64,000 bases of DNA from Mesorhizobium helmanticense (GTDB lineage Bacteria; Pseudomonadota; Alphaproteobacteria; Rhizobiales; Rhizobiaceae). Made by a program: the position numbers and the translations under genes. Within the stretch, counting starts at the first letter, position 1. Each line of letters begins with the position of its first letter. The stretch spans positions 1 to 64,000 of the forward strand of contig NZ_PZJX01000003.1 of the NCBI RefSeq assembly GCF_003034915.1. Reading direction: 5' to 3'. Positions 8,433 through 18,959 of the stretch are shown piece by piece. The notes beneath the pieces were generated by a model, which searched no databases, had not been told where the DNA came from, and was given only the letters and a program-made list of their open reading frames with translations.

Positions 8433-8464
8433 CCAATGCCAGCGGCAATTGCCACCGGCATTGG
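8433..8464. promoter_or_regulatory. Nested palindrome upstream of the sugar ABC operon
   Basis: An outer inverted repeat (CCAATGCC at 8433-8440 and GGCATTGG at 8457-8464) encloses a perfect 10-bp palindrome GGCAATTGCC at 8444-8453. It lies in the divergent region between the MFS transporter and the thuE-like gene. This is a plausible repressor or activator site for one or both; the binding protein is unknown. Confidence 0.5.
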
Positions 8465-8595
8465 CCGGAAACTTTGGCTGGGAACCCAAGGCGTATCTTT
8501 GCAGTTCAAGGGAAGGGGGCGAATGCGCCGAGGAAGGTGCCGGGCTTGTCTGTGTTCTGTCGCTCGGCCTGAAATTCCAAGGGGAGCCCGCCGTC

Positions 8596-9864
8596 ATGAC
8601 GTTTCGCCACGCACTTCTTGCGCTTGTTGTCGGCGCTGTCCTGGCGGCAAACCCGGCGCGGGCCGTCGACCTCGCCATCGTGTCGGGCGATACCGGCAAC
8701 GGCCAGAGGATCCTTCGCCAGATACTCGATCAATACGAGAAGAAGACCGGCAACAAGGTCACAGTCGTTCCGGTGCCGCCCTCGGGGACGGACCAGTTCG
8801 GCCAATTCAGGCTCTGGCTCGCCGCTGGAAGCAGCGACATCGACGTCTATCAGACGGACATCATCTGGGCCCCGCAGCTTGCAAAGCAGCTCGTTGATCT
8901 GACCGGAGCGACCAAGGATGTCGTTGGCGCCCATTTCCCATCGATCATCCAATCGCAGACCGTCGATGGCAAACTCGTCGCCTTGCCGATTTTCACCGAC
9001 GCTCCGGCGCTCTACTACCGCAAGGACCTTCTCGACAAATATGGCGCCAAGGTCCCCACGACCTGGGCCGAACTCGCCGGCACCGCCAGGCTGATCATGG
9101 ACAAGGAACGAGAGGCCGGCAACAAGGACATGTGGGGCTTCGTCTTCCAGGGCAACGCTTATGAAGGGCTGACCTGCGATGCGCTCGAATGGATCAAGTC
9201 GAATGGCGGCGGCCAGATTGTCGAGCCGGACGGCACCATCTCCATCAACAATCCGCAAGCAGCCGCTGCTCTCGAAATGGCCAGGAGCTGGGTGGGAACC
9301 ATCTCGCCTCCCGGCGTTCTGGCCTACCAGGAAGAAGAGTCGCGCGGGGTCTGGCAAACCGGCAACGCCGTCTTCATGCGCAACTGGCCCTACGCCTATG
9401 CGCTTGGCAATAGCCAAGGCTCCCCCATCAAGGGCAAATTCGAGGTGACGACCCTGCCGCCCGGGTCTGGTGAGGGCGCGCGCCCTGCAGCAACGCTTGG
9501 TGGCTGGAACCTCGCGGTTTCCAGATATTCCAAGAACCCGGACGCAGCGATCGAGCTGGTCAAATGGATAGCCTCTCCTCAAATGCAGAAGTACCGCGCC
9601 TTGAAGGGGGCATATCTGCCGACCATCCAGGCGCTCTACGAAGATGCCGACATTGCCAGTGCGCAGCCGGTCATTCCGCGCTGGAAGGGCGTCGTTCTCA
9701 ATGCGGTGCCACGTCCCTCGGCTCAGGCCAAGAGCAGGTATAATGAGGCATCGAGCAAGTTCTGGACCGCGGTCCACAACACCCTGTCCGGCGAGGGCAC
9801 GGCTGCCGACAACCTTGCCGATTTAGAGTTCTCCTTGACCAGGCTCAAGGGCACAGCCTGGTGA
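8596..9864 (+). CDS. thuE: ABC sugar transporter, substrate-binding protein (ThuE-like)
   Basis: Periplasmic binding protein of the MalE/extracellular solute-binding family 1. The 422-aa product starts at ATG 8596 behind AAGGGGAG and has a signal peptide, MTFRHALLALVVGAVLAANP then ARA, cleaved near residue 23. The mature start VDLAIVSGDTGNG, the segment SDIDVYQTDIIWAPQLAKQ and WGFVFQGNAYEGLTCDALEW closely resemble the rhizobial trehalose/maltose-binding protein ThuE as I remember it. Two permease genes follow, but no ATPase gene (thuK) does. The thuE name is by resemblance; a paralogous alpha-glucoside transporter is possible. Confidence 0.85.
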   Translation: MTFRHALLALVVGAVLAANPARAVDLAIVSGDTGNGQRILRQILDQYEKKTGNKVTVVPVPPSGTDQFGQFRLWLAAGSSDIDVYQTDIIWAPQLAKQLVDLTGATKDVVGAHFPSIIQSQTVDGKLVALPIFTDAPALYYRKDLLDKYGAKVPTTWAELAGTARLIMDKEREAGNKDMWGFVFQGNAYEGLTCDALEWIKSNGGGQIVEPDGTISINNPQAAAALEMARSWVGTISPPGVLAYQEEESRGVWQTGNAVFMRNWPYAYALGNSQGSPIKGKFEVTTLPPGSGEGARPAATLGGWNLAVSRYSKNPDAAIELVKWIASPQMQKYRALKGAYLPTIQALYEDADIASAQPVIPRWKGVVLNAVPRPSAQAKSRYNEASSKFWTAVHNTLSGEGTAADNLADLEFSLTRLKGTAW

Positions 9865-9877
9865 CCTCGGGCGCCAC

Positions 9878-10825
9878 ATGGTGACCTCACCGCGCCAAAG
9901 CTCGTTGCTGACGCGTCAGCGCGCGCGCTCGGCATGGCTGTTCCTTGCCCCGATGCTCATTGTGCTCGCCGCCGTCGCCGGCTGGCCACTTCTGCGTACG
10001 ATCTATTTCAGCTTCACCGATGCCTCGCTCGCCGACCTCGAAGCCCGTCGCTGGGTTGGCTTCGCCAACTATTTCTCGGTCCTGCAAATGCCGAGCGGGC
10101 GGGTCATCCATGAGGGCCTGCTCGCCGACCCGGTCTGGTGGCGCGCCGTCTGGAACACGGTGCGCTTCGCAGTGATTTCGGTGACCTGCGAGACGGTCCT
10201 CGGCATGATAGTCGCGCTGGCGCTCAACGCCGAGTTCCGCGGCCGCGGCATCGTGCGCGCCGCGATCCTCATTCCCTGGGCGATCCCGACCATCGTCTCG
10301 GCGAAGATGTGGCAGTGGATGCTCAACGACCAGTTCGGCATCATCAACGACGCCCTTCTCAGGCTTGGCTTGATCAGCACGAAGGTCGCCTGGACGGCCA
10401 GCGCCGATACGGCGATGGTCGCCATCCTCATCGTCGATATCTGGAAGACGACGCCATTCATGGCGCTGCTCATCCTCGCTGCCTTGCAGATGCTGCCGCA
10501 GGAAATCTACGAGGTCGCCAGGCTCGATGGCGTCAGCCCGTGGAAGGTTTTCTGGAAGGTCACCTTGCCGCTCGTCCGGCCGGCGCTGATGGTGGCGGTC
10601 ATCTTCCGCGGCCTCGACGCCCTGCGCATCTTCGACCTGATCTACGTGCTCACGCCCAACAACGTCCACACCAAGTCGATGTCGGTATTTGCCCGCGAGA
10701 ACCTGTTCGAATTCGACAAGTTCGCCTACGGCTCCGCCGCCTCGACACTGCTCTTCGTCATCCTCGCGCTGTCGACCATGCTCGTTTTGCGGTTCGGCCG
10801 GGTGAGACTGGACAAGGAGTATTGA
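9878..10825 (+). CDS. thuF: ABC sugar transporter permease (ThuF/MalF-like)
   Basis: A 315-aa inner-membrane permease with about six transmembrane segments. The cytoplasmic EAA loop that docks the ATPase is visible as EIYEVARLDGVSPWKVFWKV with TLPLVRPAL after it, around residues 210-235. It starts at ATG 9878, 13 bases after the binding-protein gene. Its last codons overlap a duplicated stretch at the junction with the next permease. Transport direction is import; the energising ATPase must be encoded elsewhere. Confidence 0.87.
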   Translation: MVTSPRQSSLLTRQRARSAWLFLAPMLIVLAAVAGWPLLRTIYFSFTDASLADLEARRWVGFANYFSVLQMPSGRVIHEGLLADPVWWRAVWNTVRFAVISVTCETVLGMIVALALNAEFRGRGIVRAAILIPWAIPTIVSAKMWQWMLNDQFGIINDALLRLGLISTKVAWTASADTAMVAILIVDIWKTTPFMALLILAALQMLPQEIYEVARLDGVSPWKVFWKVTLPLVRPALMVAVIFRGLDALRIFDLIYVLTPNNVHTKSMSVFARENLFEFDKFAYGSAASTLLFVILALSTMLVLRFGRVRLDKEY

Positions 10826-10850
10826 TCATGTGGGACTATTGATCATGTGG
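10820..10850 (+). repeat. 17-bp tandem duplication at the thuF/thuG junction
   Basis: TATTGATCATGTGG occurs at 10820-10833 and again at 10837-10850, a 17-base offset. The ribosome-binding site AAGGAG (10814-10819) is ideally spaced for the first ATG (10828), which now opens only MWDY before TGA at 10840-10842. The second ATG (10845) lies two bases after that stop. Confidence 0.9.
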
Positions 10851-11669
10851 ATCGTCAAGCGCGCCGCCTTCTACCTGCTCGTCGCCGTCATCGTCCTCGT
10901 CGCGGTGTTCCCGTTCTACTACGCCATCATCACCAGCCTGAAATCAGGGACAGCGCTGTTTGAGGTCGACTATTGGCCGAAGATGATCAGCTTCAGCAAC
11001 TACAGGAGCGTCTTCACCGAAGGGACGTTCCTGTGCAACCTGTTGAACTCGCTGTTCGTCTCCAGCGCCGTCGTCATCATTTCGCTATTCCTCGGCGTCA
11101 CCGCCGCCTATGCCCTTGCGCGCATCCGCTTTCGGGGCCGCTCAGCCCTGCTTTTCATCATCCTGTCCGTCTCGATGTTCCCGCAAGTGGCGCTGCTTGC
11201 CGGCCTTTTCGAACTGATCAGGACGCTTGGCCTCTACAACTCGCTCGTCGCGCTGATCTTCTCCTATATGATCTTCACCCTGCCGTTCACCGTCTGGGTG
11301 CTAACCGCCTTCGTTCGCGACCTGCCGGCGGAGCTCGAGGAGGCGGCGATCCTCGACGGCGCGACACCCTGGATCATCATCACACGCGTTTTCCTGCCGC
11401 TGATGTGGCCGGCACTGGCGACCACCGGGCTTCTCGCCTTCATCGGCGCATGGAACGAGTTCCTGTTCGCTCTGACGTTCACCTCCAACAACGAGCAGCG
11501 AACCGTGCCTGTGGCGATCGCGCTGCTCTCCGGCAGCTCACAGTTCGAGATCCCCTGGGGCAACATCATGGCCGCATCGGTGATCGTCACCGTGCCGCTT
11601 GTCGTCCTCGTCCTCATCTTCCAGCGCAAGATCGTCGCCGGCCTCACCGCGGGCGGAGTCAAGGGATGA
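10845..11669 (+). CDS. thuG: ABC sugar transporter permease (ThuG/MalG-like)
   Basis: A 274-aa inner-membrane permease with about six hydrophobic segments and the EAA loop ELEEAAILDGATPWIIITRV with FLPLMWPAL around residues 165-190. It pairs with the preceding permease to form the channel. I start at ATG 10845 (MWIVKRAAFY). A GTG at 10830 in the same frame would add five residues and sits ten bases after AAGGAG, so it is a real alternative. The tandem duplication just upstream leaves a four-codon minicistron between the ribosome-binding site and ATG 10845. No ATPase gene follows; the next gene is aspS. Confidence 0.86.
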   Translation: MWIVKRAAFYLLVAVIVLVAVFPFYYAIITSLKSGTALFEVDYWPKMISFSNYRSVFTEGTFLCNLLNSLFVSSAVVIISLFLGVTAAYALARIRFRGRSALLFIILSVSMFPQVALLAGLFELIRTLGLYNSLVALIFSYMIFTLPFTVWVLTAFVRDLPAELEEAAILDGATPWIIITRVFLPLMWPALATTGLLAFIGAWNEFLFALTFTSNNEQRTVPVAIALLSGSSQFEIPWGNIMAASVIVTVPLVVLVLIFQRKIVAGLTAGGVKG

Positions 11670-11901
11670 GGTGGGATACGCCTCATCGGGCGCACCGCAT
11701 GGCTCGACTTTGGCCGTAGCATGAAGGCCGGCGTTGGAAAGGGCGACCATGGTCTTCCGGTCGAGGCCGAAGTTCAAACTGAGATGCCGCTTAAGCGCCG
11801 CCTGCCTTGACAAAGCCGGCCTCTCATGTGCTTTTCGCGCAAATTTCGGGCCGGGCCATCATGCCTCGGCCGCAACCCAGCATCCGGACTTAGCAATGAC
11901 A

Positions 11902-13692
<1,791 letters not shown>

Positions 13693-13724
13693 AAACCTCC
13701 CGCAACCGATTCTATTGATTCATG

Positions 13725-13755
13725 AAAAAGCCCGGCAGCGATGCCGGGCTTTTCG
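13725..13755. terminator. Bidirectional rho-independent terminator
   Basis: AGCCCGGCA at 13729-13737 pairs with TGCCGGGCT at 13742-13750, preceded by A-rich and followed by T-rich DNA. It serves aspS and the convergent secreted-protein gene. Confidence 0.85.
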
Positions 13756-13774
13756 TATCCCAATGTTGCTTCGA

Positions 13775-14965
13775 TCAGTCCTCGTTCGCCTTGACCGTCA
13801 CGCCAAGCGTCTTTGGCAGGTCGAGCGGGTTGGACATGGCGCCCGCCATGATCAGCGCGAACGGCACCGCTGCCGACGGCTCGGCCGCGATCTCGAGGCT
13901 CTGCGGGTCGTCGAGATATTTGCTGACCGCGGCCGTCACCTCGGCGGTCAATTCGGGATTGTTGAGCTGCGCCATGCCGAAAGGCACGATCGCCTTGGCC
14001 TGGTTGGCGATGTCCTTGCCCGACATGCCTTGTTGCTTGCCGACATAGTCCAGAACCTTGTTGGTCAGCGAATCGTCGTCGAAGCGTACGCTGGCGCTGT
14101 TGAAGGAGAGTTGCTGCAGCAGGCCGAGCATGGCCATGCCCTCAGCCGATTTGTCAGCGCCCTCGGGCTGAGCTGCCATCTTTTTCTGCATCTCCTGCAG
14201 CGACTTGATGACATCCAGCGTGTAGCCGCCGAGATCGAAGGTCATGCCAAGCGTGCCGGCATTGTCGACGGAGATGTCGTATTTCGACAGTTCCATCTTG
14301 CCGTCCGAAGGCTGCCAGATGCCGGCCATTTCGAGATTGCCGGTGATATTCTGGTAACCGAGGGCGTTGATCACTTCCTTGGATTTCGGATCCTCGACCA
14401 GCGTCAGGTCGGCATTGAACTTTTCGGTCGTGCCGGAAAACGCCATCGCCTTGCCGTCGGCCGGCGGCGTGATTTCGATTGCCAACCCGTCCATCGAGAA
14501 GGCGGTCTTGTCGGCGACCTTGACCGTCATGTTGTCGAGTTCGGCCGACTTGTACATCATCAGCGAACCCAGCGGTCCCGTCGCCCCGTCCGCCGGAACC
14601 GTCATGTCATGGATGACGAAAGGGCTGAGGTTGAGCGTGATCCCGTCCTGGCTGTGCTGGAAGGCCGAAGTCGATACGGTCGCGATAGCGTAACCGCCAT
14701 TGGCCTCGGTTACGCCTTCGAGCTTGACGTCGCCGATCGCCAGAGGTTCCTTCTCGGCCGCCGGTTTGACGGACACGCCTTGCAGCACCATGCTGGAGGC
14801 ATCGCCGCTCACCCCTGTCCAGGAGATGTCGATGCCCTGGGCGGCCATGGCCGCCTTCAGCCGGTCGGCGACCGCGGTGTCCTGCGCCAAGGCAGCGTTG
14901 AGCGGCAGCGTCAGCAGAAAGGTGGAGAGGGCGAACCTCTGGAGAGTGGAGCGTTTGATTGTCAT
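13775..14965 (-). CDS. Secreted hypothetical protein, 396 aa
   Basis: Starts MTIKRSTLQRFALSTFLLTL, a Sec signal peptide with likely cleavage after LNAALA (residue 27). The mature part is a beta-rich-looking repetitive sequence: alternating short stretches such as VSGDASSMVLQGVSVKP, GDVKLEGVTEANGGYAIATV and LSPFVIHDMTVPADG, reminiscent of AsmA-like or lipid-binding periplasmic proteins, though no family is recognised. A helical segment near residue 255 (DVIKSLQEMQKKMAAQPEGA) interrupts it. It is probably periplasmic or surface-associated. It is monocistronic, convergent with aspS and divergent from parC. Confidence 0.75.
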   Translation of the reverse strand: MTIKRSTLQRFALSTFLLTLPLNAALAQDTAVADRLKAAMAAQGIDISWTGVSGDASSMVLQGVSVKPAAEKEPLAIGDVKLEGVTEANGGYAIATVSTSAFQHSQDGITLNLSPFVIHDMTVPADGATGPLGSLMMYKSAELDNMTVKVADKTAFSMDGLAIEITPPADGKAMAFSGTTEKFNADLTLVEDPKSKEVINALGYQNITGNLEMAGIWQPSDGKMELSKYDISVDNAGTLGMTFDLGGYTLDVIKSLQEMQKKMAAQPEGADKSAEGMAMLGLLQQLSFNSASVRFDDDSLTNKVLDYVGKQQGMSGKDIANQAKAIVPFGMAQLNNPELTAEVTAAVSKYLDDPQSLEIAAEPSAAVPFALIMAGAMSNPLDLPKTLGVTVKANED

Positions 14966-15258
14966 CGCGAGTTCCCTAAGAATGTCCTGAAATTATTTGT
15001 CGAATTCTTTGCGCCGTCACCATTCAGTGACGAACTGGACGGGAAAAAGGCGCATCCCCGCACAATGGTCGAAAATCGCGGCGAAAGGCAAACCCGATCG
15101 CCTCACCTTACGCCCGGCATAGGCGCGACATGTAACCGGTTTATGTTGGAGGGTGTTGCGACGCTGCCAATTCCTGTTGCAGCAAATTCCTATCGGCAAA
15201 GACGGGTGCGCCATCCCGGCCCCTTGCCGCGAATCACCCGCTCGGCTAGTCCCAGCCC

Positions 15259-17511
15259 ATGGGAAAAAGGCTTTTGCCGCCTGAAAATGGCGGCGGTGAC
15301 CACGTCGAACCGATCGATCTGAAGAAGGCGCTGGAAGAGCGCTACCTCGCCTATGCGCTGTCGACCATCATGCACCGTGCGCTGCCGGACGTGCGCGACG
15401 GGCTGAAGCCGGTCCATCGCCGCATCATGCATGCCATGCGGCTGCTCAGGCTCAACCCCGACCAGGGCTTTGCCAAATGCGCCCGCATCGTCGGCGAGGT
15501 GATGGGCAAGTTCCATCCCCATGGCGACCAGTCGATCTACGATGCGCTGGTGCGCCTGGCGCAGGATTTTTCCATGCGCTACCCGCTGGTCGACGGGCAA
15601 GGCAATTTCGGCAATATCGATGGCGATAACGCCGCCGCCATGCGTTACACCGAAGCGCGCATGACTGATGTGGCGACCGAGCTGCTGTCCGGCATCACCG
15701 AGGACGCGGTCGACTACCGGCCAACCTACAATGAGGAGGACGAGGAGCCGGTCGTGCTACCCGGTGCCTTCCCGAACCTGCTTGCCAACGGCTCATCCGG
15801 CATTGCGGTCGGCATGGCGACCTCAATCCCACCGCACAATGCCGCCGAACTTTGCGATGCAGCCTTGCATCTGATCGAACATCCGGATGCGCCGGTGACG
15901 AAGCTGATGGACTTCGTCCAGGGGCCGGACTTTCCGACCGGCGGCATCATCGTCGACAGCCGAGCCTCGATCCTCGAAGCCTACGAAACCGGTCGCGGCG
16001 GCTTTCGCGTCAGGGCCAAATGGGGCCAGGAAGACCAGGGCAGGGGCACCTGGAGCATCGTCGTCACCGAAATCCCCTATGGCGTCCAGAAGGCCCGGCT
16101 GATCGAGAAGATCGCCGAGCTGTTGATGGCGCGCAAATTGCCGCTCCTGGAAGACATCCGCGACGAAAGTGCCGAGGACATCCGCGTCGTGCTGGTGCCG
16201 AAGAGCCGTTCGGTCGATCCCGGCATCCTGATGGAGTCGCTGTTCAAGCTGACCGAGCTGGAAAGCCGCTTCCCGCTCAACATGAACGTGCTGTCGCGCG
16301 GCAAGGTGCCCAACGTGCTGTCGCTGAAGGGCGTGCTCAAGGAATGGCTGGAGCACCGGCGCGAGGTGCTGATCCGCCGCTCGAAGCATCGCCTCGGCGA
16401 GATTGAGAGGCGGCTGGAGATTCTCGCCGGCTATCTGATCGCCTATCTCAACATCGACGAGGTGATCAGGATCATCCGCGAGGAGGACGAGCCCAAGCAA
16501 GTGATGATGGCGCGCTGGTCGCTCACCGACAACCAGGCCGAAGCCATCCTCAACATGCGGCTGCGCGCTCTTCGCAAGCTGGAAGAAATCGAGATCCGCA
16601 AGGAATTCGATGGGCTGACGACCGAGAAGAAGCAGATCGAGGCGCTGCTTGCGTCGGACGCCAAGCAGTGGGCGACGATCAAATGGGAAGTCACCAGCAT
16701 CCGCGACAAGTTCGGACCGGAGACCGAGCTCGGCAAGCGCCGGACCCAGTTCGCCGATGCACCCGAACATGACCTGACCGACATTGCGCACGCCATGATC
16801 GAACGCGAGCCGGTCACCGTGGTTGTCTCGGAGAAGGGCTGGCTGCGGGCGATGAAGGGTCATCTGATCGATCATTCGACGCTGACCTTCAAGGAGGGCG
16901 ACAGCCTCAAGCTCGCCTTCCATGCCCAGACCACCGACAAGGTGCTGGTCTTCACCACCGGCGGCAAGTTCTACACGATCGGCGCCGACCGACTGCCAGG
17001 CGGCCGCGGCCATGGCGAGCCGATCCGCATCATCGTCGACATGGACAACGACCAGGACATCGTCACCGCCTTCGTCCATGATCCCAAGCGCAAGCTATTG
17101 CTGGTGTCGCACGGCGCCAATGGCTTCATCGTGCCGGAGGAGGAGGTCGTGGCCAACACCCGCAAGGGCAAGCAGGTGATGAACGTCAAGGCGCCCGACG
17201 AGGCCAAGCGCTGCGTGACGGTCGCCGGCGACCATCTCGCCATCGTCGGCGAGAACCGCAAGATGCTGGTCTTCCCGCTTGCCGAAATCCCCGAGATGGG
17301 ACGCGGCAAGGGTGTGCGCCTGCAAAAATACAAGGATGGCGGCGTTCTCGACCTGAAGACCTTCACGCTCGAAAGCGGCCTTTCCTGGCAGGATTCGGCC
17401 GACCGCACCTTCACCAAGTCGCGTGAGGAACTGGCGGAATGGATCGGCGCCCGTGCCTCGGCCGGACGCATGGTCCCGAAGGGTTTTCCAAGGACGGGCA
17501 AGTTCGGGTAA
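15259..17511 (+). CDS. parC: DNA topoisomerase IV subunit A
   Basis: Type IIA topoisomerase breakage-reunion subunit that decatenates daughter chromosomes. The 750-aa length suits alphaproteobacterial ParC (GyrA is longer). The N-terminal core shows [40 protein letters not shown] and the catalytic tyrosine in [10 protein letters not shown] (Tyr130). The C-terminal beta-pinwheel region lacks a clear canonical GyrA-box, which favours ParC over GyrA. ATG 15259 begins [12 protein letters not shown]. The partner parE is not in the window. Confidence 0.93.
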   Translation: MGKRLLPPENGGGDHVEPIDLKKALEERYLAYALSTIMHRALPDVRDGLKPVHRRIMHAMRLLRLNPDQGFAKCARIVGEVMGKFHPHGDQSIYDALVRLAQDFSMRYPLVDGQGNFGNIDGDNAAAMRYTEARMTDVATELLSGITEDAVDYRPTYNEEDEEPVVLPGAFPNLLANGSSGIAVGMATSIPPHNAAELCDAALHLIEHPDAPVTKLMDFVQGPDFPTGGIIVDSRASILEAYETGRGGFRVRAKWGQEDQGRGTWSIVVTEIPYGVQKARLIEKIAELLMARKLPLLEDIRDESAEDIRVVLVPKSRSVDPGILMESLFKLTELESRFPLNMNVLSRGKVPNVLSLKGVLKEWLEHRREVLIRRSKHRLGEIERRLEILAGYLIAYLNIDEVIRIIREEDEPKQVMMARWSLTDNQAEAILNMRLRALRKLEEIEIRKEFDGLTTEKKQIEALLASDAKQWATIKWEVTSIRDKFGPETELGKRRTQFADAPEHDLTDIAHAMIEREPVTVVVSEKGWLRAMKGHLIDHSTLTFKEGDSLKLAFHAQTTDKVLVFTTGGKFYTIGADRLPGGRGHGEPIRIIVDMDNDQDIVTAFVHDPKRKLLLVSHGANGFIVPEEEVVANTRKGKQVMNVKAPDEAKRCVTVAGDHLAIVGENRKMLVFPLAEIPEMGRGKGVRLQKYKDGGVLDLKTFTLESGLSWQDSADRTFTKSREELAEWIGARASAGRMVPKGFPRTGKFG

Positions 17512-17516
17512 CTCTA

Positions 17517-17664
17517 AATCTCCCTCCTCGAGGGAGATGTCGCCGAAGGCGAGGGGGTCGGTACGTCCTGACGCGACTCCCTTTTTTGTGGACAGAGGAT
17601 GCCGGCGCTTCACGCGCGGCGACCCCTCTGGCCTGCCGGCCATCTTCCCCTCAAGGGGGGAGAT
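17517..17664. repeat. Inverted pair of rhizobial palindromic repeats (RIME-like)
   Basis: Two palindromic units, 17517-17560 and 17619-17664, face each other. Each combines a CTCCC...GGGAG hairpin with a GCCGGC/GAGGGG half and resembles the units at 37812-37858 and 54880-55037. The pair lies between parC and the next gene, where it may act as a transcription attenuator or mRNA 3' end stabiliser. Confidence 0.75.
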
Positions 17665-17697
17665 ACTCCCAACCATTTGGACTATCGTCACGATTGC

Positions 17698-17714
17698 TGC
17701 ACTATATCAGTGCA
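17698..17714. promoter_or_regulatory. 17-bp palindrome before the exporter gene
   Basis: TGCACTATATCAGTGCA has perfect 5-bp arms (TGCAC/GTGCA), with partial symmetry extending inward, and lies 12 bases upstream of the GTG start at 17727. It is a possible operator; no regulator gene lies next to it. Confidence 0.4.
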
Positions 17715-17726
17715 TAAGCAGGAAGG

Positions 17727-18959
17727 GTGTTTGGGAGAGTAGGGCATTTGAAGGAAGCTAAGATCCAGAAGCCGGAACGCCATCAGCGCCTGTTCGGCCT
17801 GTCGACGCCGCTCAGGGCCGCCGTCATTCCGCCGCTGTCTGCCGCGCGCTGGCTGTTGGTGCTGATCGTCGCCGCCGGCGTCTATTTCTTCCATGGCTTC
17901 CTGTTCCCGGTTCTGGCCGCGCTCGTCATCGCCTTCGCCAGCTGGCCGCTCTATCGGCGGCTGCTTGCCGGTGTCGGCGGCAACCGCACCATCGCCGCGA
18001 CATTGGCGATCCTGTTCATCCTGACCTTCCTGGTGGTGCCGATCGCGCTCGCCGGCACCTATGCCATCAACGAGGTCCGCGAATGGGTGGGCTGGGCGAT
18101 CGAGACCAACCGGCATGGCGCGCCGACGCCGCATTGGATTGCCACGCTGCCCGTGGTGGGCGAGTGGCTGAACGAGCAATGGACGCGGAATTTCGGCCAT
18201 CCCGGCGGCATCGGCGAGCTGATCCAGCTGATCAGCGGCGCCAATATCGGCAGCATCTATCGCGGCGTGCTGGCCGCCGGCGGCAGCGCCTTCGGCCTTC
18301 TGCTGACGCTGCTGTTCATGATGATCGCGCTGTTCTTCGCCTATCGCGACGGCGAGCATTTCGCCGGGCAGGTCGACCGTCTCGGCGAACGCATCCTGCC
18401 GACAAGATGGGAGCGGATCTCACGCGTCGTGCCGGCGACGATCTCGTCCACGGTGACCGGCATGACCGTGATCGCCATCGGCGAGGGGCTGGTGCTGGGT
18501 GTCGCCTACTGGCTGGCCGGCGTACCGTCGCCGGTGACGCTCGGTGCGCTCACCGGCATCATGGCGCTGATCCCGGGCGGCGCACCGCTATCCTTCACGC
18601 TTGTCTCGATCTACCTCGCCGCCAGCGGCTCGCCGATGGCTGGGCTGGCGCTCTTCATCTGGGGCGCGGTCGAGCTCTTCATCGTCGACAAGACATTGCG
18701 CCCGAAACTGGTTGGCGGCCCGATAAAGCTGCCCTTCCTGCCGACCTTTTTCGGCCTGATCGGCGGCGTCAAGACAATGGGCTTTCTCGGCCTGTTCATC
18801 GGCCCGGTGCTGATGGCGTTGCTGGTCGCGATCTGGCGCGAATGGCTGCGCGAGGTGGAACTGGCCGACGAGTCCGTCTCGGAAGCGCCCGCTGGACCGG
18901 AAAGCGTCCCGCCGCAGATAGAGATCGTCGCCGACGCGAAAAAGATTCAGGCCGGGTGA
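17727..18959 (+). CDS. AI-2E family transporter (YdiK/PerM-like)
   Basis: A 410-aa integral membrane protein of the AI-2 exporter superfamily (PF01594). Hydrophobic segments cluster at residues 45-95, a polar periplasmic-facing stretch follows (EVREWVGWAIETNRHGAPTP), and the C-terminal bundle includes LLTLLFMMIALFFAYRDGEH and GGVKTMGFLGLFIGPVLMAL, the signature end of this family. Despite the family name, many members move Na+/H+ or unknown solutes, so quorum signalling should not be assumed. GTG 17727 is given; a TTG at 17748 behind GGGAGAG is a good alternative. Monocistronic. Confidence 0.87.
   Translation: MFGRVGHLKEAKIQKPERHQRLFGLSTPLRAAVIPPLSAARWLLVLIVAAGVYFFHGFLFPVLAALVIAFASWPLYRRLLAGVGGNRTIAATLAILFILTFLVVPIALAGTYAINEVREWVGWAIETNRHGAPTPHWIATLPVVGEWLNEQWTRNFGHPGGIGELIQLISGANIGSIYRGVLAAGGSAFGLLLTLLFMMIALFFAYRDGEHFAGQVDRLGERILPTRWERISRVVPATISSTVTGMTVIAIGEGLVLGVAYWLAGVPSPVTLGALTGIMALIPGGAPLSFTLVSIYLAASGSPMAGLALFIWGAVELFIVDKTLRPKLVGGPIKLPFLPTFFGLIGGVKTMGFLGLFIGPVLMALLVAIWREWLREVELADESVSEAPAGPESVPPQIEIVADAKKIQAG

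Noticed and set aside
7164..8699. 511-aa minus-strand open frame
   Set aside because: Out-of-frame shadow of the MFS gene at 7136-8383, which has clear membrane-protein character; this frame is arginine-rich nonsense.
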